Assembly: GCA_002308935.1 (NCBI GenBank)
Contig: DBWN01000201.1
Coordinates: 1-8,019, forward strand
Direction of reading: 5' to 3'
DNA length: 8,019 nucleotides
From: Bacteroidales bacterium UBA1237
GTDB lineage: Bacteria; Bacteroidota; Bacteroidia; Bacteroidales; UBA932
The translations under genes and the position numbers were made by a program. Below are positions 6,345 through 8,019 of this stretch, one piece after another. The notes under the pieces are model-generated. The model saw only the letters and a list, made by a program, of their open reading frames with translations, searched no databases and had not been told where the DNA came from. Numbering within the stretch: the first letter of the stretch is position 1; every line of letters begins with the position of its first letter.

Positions 6345-6587
6345 ATGGACAAATTCCTGCAGATACTGAAGAAGATTTTGATCTTCCCTTTCATAGTCCT
6401 GATAAAGTTCTATCAGGTTTGCATTTCGCCGCTCAAACCTCCGACATGCAGGTTCACGCCTACATGCTCCCAGTACGCCCTCGAAGCGTTCCGCAAACAC
6501 GGCCCCATAAAAGGACTGTACCTTTCTGTGAGAAGGATCCTAAGATGCCACCCTTGGGGCGGAAGCGGATATGATCCTGTCCCTTGA
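6345..6587 (+). CDS. yidD: Membrane protein insertion efficiency factor YidD
   Basis: This 80-residue protein is full length for the family. It has a hydrophobic, amphipathic N-terminal segment (residues 7-30, ILKKILIFPFIVLIKFYQ...), the signature CRFTPTCSQYA (35-45) with Cys35 and Cys41, and the C-terminal RCHPWGGSGYDPVP with Cys68. YidD associates with the inner face of the cytoplasmic membrane and helps YidC insert membrane proteins. Coupling of yidD to rnpA is widespread in bacteria. I chose ATG 6345, 11 bases after the rnpA stop, because it places the amphipathic segment at the N-terminus as in known members. An in-frame ATG at 6288 inside rnpA would add 19 unrelated-looking residues. 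It ends the plus-strand run, with its stop inside a hairpin shared with ubiE. Confidence 0.95.
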   Translation: MDKFLQILKKILIFPFIVLIKFYQVCISPLKPPTCRFTPTCSQYALEAFRKHGPIKGLYLSVRRILRCHPWGGSGYDPVP

Positions 6588-6594
6588 GGATCAT
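6571..6594. terminator. Inverted repeat at the convergent yidD / ubiE junction, candidate bidirectional terminator
   Basis: ATGATCCT (6571-6578) and AGGATCAT (6587-6594) form a perfect 8-bp inverted repeat around an 8-base loop. The yidD stop codon (6585-6587) spans the loop and the right arm, and the ubiE stop codon (6595-6597) abuts the right arm. No run of T follows on either strand, so a classic intrinsic terminator is not proven. Confidence 0.5.
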
Positions 6595-7338
6595 CTATCG
6601 GGATTTCTCCCCTGTATACATCCTGCAAATCCCGAAAGTGAAGGCCTTGTGCGCGACATTATGGAAACCGCACGAGGACATTGTCTCCATGAATTCCTTC
6701 TTTTTCGGGAAACCGACTACTGATGCAGGTAGATACCTGTAAGCGGATTTGTCCCCGGAAATTTTCCCGCCGATAAGCGGGAGCAGATGAAGGAAATACA
6801 GGTTGAACGCCCATCTGACCAGAGCATTGTCAGGAAGAGAGAGTTCAAGAATCACCAATTTTCCTCCGGGTACCAGAACCCGGAGCATCTCCTTCAGGCC
6901 TTTTTCCCTGTCCTGGAAATTGCGTATACCGAAAGCTATGGTGACCCTGTCAAAAGTACAATCCGCGTATGGCAGGTCCTCCCCGTCACCCTGGGAAATG
7001 GATATCAGGTCCGCAAGACCTTCCTCCTCCACTTTTTTCTCCATCACTTTGAGCATGCCTTCCGAAAGATCGACTCCGTCGACATGTCCGGATAACGGTC
7101 CTCCTTCTTTTTTAGCCCTTGAAACCATCTCCTTCGCTATCGCGATCGAGAAATCCCCGGTTCCGCAAGCCAGATCAAGGATCCTGAGGGTCTGAGACGG
7201 GACGGTCCCTTCAAGAACCTTTTTCATGGCTTTCCTTCTCCATCCTTTGTCCGCATCGAGGGACATCAGATGGTTCAGCGCATCGTAGTCTCCAGCTATA
7301 CTGTCGAACATCGAGCGGATTTTTTCTTTCTTCGGCAT
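6595..7338 (-). CDS. ubiE: Demethylmenaquinone / ubiquinone C-methyltransferase
   Basis: The 247-residue enzyme shows the UbiE family signatures in order: FDSIAGDYDALNHLMS (11-26), SAM-binding motif I LDLACGTGDF (54-63), the acidic ribose-binding strand GVDLSEGML (88-96), GDGEDLPYADCTFDRVTIAFG (117-137, where AFGIRNF is diagnostic), and YRYLPASV (200-207). It transfers a methyl group from SAM to the quinone ring in the last step of menaquinone synthesis, near the cytoplasmic membrane. In Bacteroidota this is the MenG role, since the phylum uses menaquinone. The frame stays open upstream to 7731, but that stretch crosses a promoter region and lies antisense to the next gene. The ATG at 7338 places the conserved N-terminus as in homologues. 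The gene is monocistronic here, convergent with yidD, with a -7 element about 34 bases upstream of its start. Confidence 0.95.
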   Translation of the reverse strand: MPKKEKIRSMFDSIAGDYDALNHLMSLDADKGWRRKAMKKVLEGTVPSQTLRILDLACGTGDFSIAIAKEMVSRAKKEGGPLSGHVDGVDLSEGMLKVMEKKVEEEGLADLISISQGDGEDLPYADCTFDRVTIAFGIRNFQDREKGLKEMLRVLVPGGKLVILELSLPDNALVRWAFNLYFLHLLPLIGGKISGDKSAYRYLPASVVGFPKKKEFMETMSSCGFHNVAHKAFTFGICRMYTGEKSR

Positions 7339-7371
7339 ATCCAAACTATATATAATATGGTGACGGGAGAG

Positions 7372-7379
7372 CAAAGGTA
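7372..7379 (-). promoter_or_regulatory. Promoter -7 element for ubiE
   Basis: Read on the minus strand this is TACCTTTG, an exact TAnnTTTG match. Transcription would begin near 7365, leaving about 27 bases of very AT-rich leader (TATAATATATATAG within it) before the ATG at 7338. I do not see a good TTTG at the expected -33 position near 7400, so only the -7 box is supported. Confidence 0.6.
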
Positions 7380-7475
7380 CGGGATAATTCTGAAGTATCC
7401 GAACCGAACGGCCGTAATCTTGCTGAAAAAACACAAAGATTTTGAAAAAACTTTCTGATTTTTTATAAAAATATA

Positions 7476-7504
7476 TTGTTTTTCGATAAATCTTACTATT
7501 TTTG
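7476..7504 (+). promoter_or_regulatory. Promoter for the NfeD/YqiJ-like gene
   Basis: TATTTTTG at 7497-7504 matches the -7 consensus TAnnTTTG, with a TTG -33 element at 7476-7478 and an 18-base spacer. The flanks are strongly AT-rich, unlike the coding regions. Transcription would start near 7511 and leave a leader of about 63 bases. The remaining part of the 235-base gap (7380-7475) holds nothing I can name beyond A/T tracts. Confidence 0.7.
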
Positions 7505-7513
7505 CAGTAAGGA

Positions 7514-7533
7514 AAGGGGATAGTACATCCCTT
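7514..7533 (+). other. Short hairpin near the 5' end of the NfeD-like leader
   Basis: AAGGGGAT (7514-7521) pairs with ATCCCTT (7527-7533) with one bulged G, around the loop AGTAC. It begins within a few bases of the predicted transcription start. It may stabilise the mRNA 5' end or bind a regulator; the stem is short and the function is inferred. Confidence 0.35.
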
Positions 7534-7573
7534 CATTCCTCCAAAAATCAGTACAAACTCAAAACAAATAGAG

Positions 7574-8019
7574 ATGATAGCACAGTGGTGGGCAGACCTC
7601 ACCCCCTTAATGAAGGTCCTTTGGGGAATAACCCTTACGGCTTCCCTCATCTTCCTCATCCAGACGATCGCCACCTTCCTCGGTGCGGATGCAGGAGACT
7701 CGGATTTCGACGCATCCTTCGACACTGACATCGATGCAGGGGCTGACGCATCTTATGATGGCCACAGCGGAATGAACCTTTACACGTTCCGCAACTTCGT
7801 CAACTTCTTCCTGGGATTCGGATGGACATCAGTGCTTATGGCGGGCAAGATTTCTTCTACGGGATTGTTGTTCTTCATCGCCGCAATCATAGGAGTCATC
7901 CTGGTCGCTATCGTGATGTATCTTTTCAAGTGGCTCAGCACGATGCAGCAGTCCGGTACGATCAATATCTACAAGTCAGCCATCGGATGCCAAGGTACAG
8001 TCTACCTCACGATTCCCGG
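7574..8019 (+). CDS. NfeD/YqiJ-like membrane protein with C-terminal OB-fold (3' end outside window)
   Basis: An ATG at 7574 opens a frame that runs off the window end, giving 148 complete codons. The product starts with an amphipathic segment and a membrane helix (about 14-37), then an Asp-rich loop (38-66, with nine Asp). A conserved-looking LYTFRNFVNFFLGFGWTSV segment (69-87) follows, then a second strong membrane stretch (98-118). The start of a soluble domain reads IGCQGTVYLTIP (137-148), which fits the first strand of an NfeD-type OB-fold. YqiJ/NfeD-like proteins usually sit just upstream of flotillin (SPFH) genes and partner with them in membrane domains. I expect a flotillin gene next, but it is outside the window. 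The start follows an A-rich leader (AAACAAATAGAG) without a strong Shine-Dalgarno sequence, as is common in Bacteroidota. Family assignment rests on architecture and is moderately sure. Confidence 0.78.
   Translation, partial: MIAQWWADLTPLMKVLWGITLTASLIFLIQTIATFLGADAGDSDFDASFDTDIDAGADASYDGHSGMNLYTFRNFVNFFLGFGWTSVLMAGKISSTGLLFFIAAIIGVILVAIVMYLFKWLSTMQQSGTINIYKSAIGCQGTVYLTIP

Noticed and set aside
7351..7357. TATAATA as a sigma70 -10 box before ubiE
   Set aside because: It lies in the likely ubiE leader of an AT-rich gap, and Bacteroidota primary promoters use TAnnTTTG, which is present at 7372-7379 on the right strand.
7339..7731. N-terminal extension of UbiE by 131 codons
   Set aside because: The extension crosses the AT-rich intergenic region with promoters on both strands and runs antisense to the NfeD-like gene. 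Conserved UbiE sequence begins right after the ATG at 7338.
1..8019. Mobile element, CRISPR array, tRNA/rRNA or defence system
   Set aside because: I looked for terminal inverted repeats, regularly spaced direct repeats, transposase or integrase motifs, and tRNA-like patterns by eye and saw none. The genes are conserved housekeeping families.

Overview
The window looks like chromosomal DNA of a member of the Bacteroidota, most likely order Bacteroidales. Four things point there: promoter -7 elements of the form TAnnTTTG instead of sigma70 boxes, few Shine-Dalgarno sequences, the Bacteroidota-typical gene block SUI1 / DUF4271 / hemD / rnpA / yidD, and a very large DUF2723 (GT117) membrane protein. 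It reads as an ordinary core-genome segment. I see no insertion sequence, phage gene, CRISPR array, tRNA or rRNA.

Layout. (a) 1-486, plus strand: 3' part of a class I SAM-dependent methyltransferase of the RlmI-like type, cut by the window start. (b) 507-536: a hairpin in the convergent gap, probably a two-way terminator. (c) 560-3697, minus strand: a 1045-residue DUF2723/GT117 polytopic membrane protein with a repeat-like C-terminal region. (d) 3769-3800: tightly packed back-to-back promoters driving (c) leftward and (e) rightward. (e) 3834-6587, plus strand: a five-gene run of SUI1-family factor, DUF4271 membrane protein, uroporphyrinogen-III synthase (hemD), RNase P protein (rnpA) and YidD, with a possible extra promoter inside the end of the DUF4271 gene. 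(f) 6571-6594: a perfect 8-bp inverted repeat touching the stop codons of both converging genes. (g) 6595-7338, minus strand: ubiE/menG, the menaquinone/ubiquinone C-methyltransferase. (h) 7339-7573: an AT-rich divergent intergenic region with a -7 element on each strand. (i) 7574 to the window end, plus strand: a partial NfeD/YqiJ-like membrane protein, a type usually found just upstream of a flotillin gene.

How the genes may work together. The plus-strand run joins translation (SUI1), tRNA maturation (RnpA) and membrane-protein insertion (YidD) with a tetrapyrrole enzyme and an uncharacterised six-helix membrane protein. UbiE points to a menaquinone respiratory chain. The most interesting idea is inferential. 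The acidic, probably periplasmic N-terminal tail of the DUF4271 protein carries five evenly spaced D(S/T)L triplets, which match the Bacteroidota protein O-glycosylation sequon. The adjacent divergent gene encodes a GT-C-like DUF2723 protein, a family that includes a eukaryotic protein O-mannosyltransferase. No clearly new defence or mobile system is visible.
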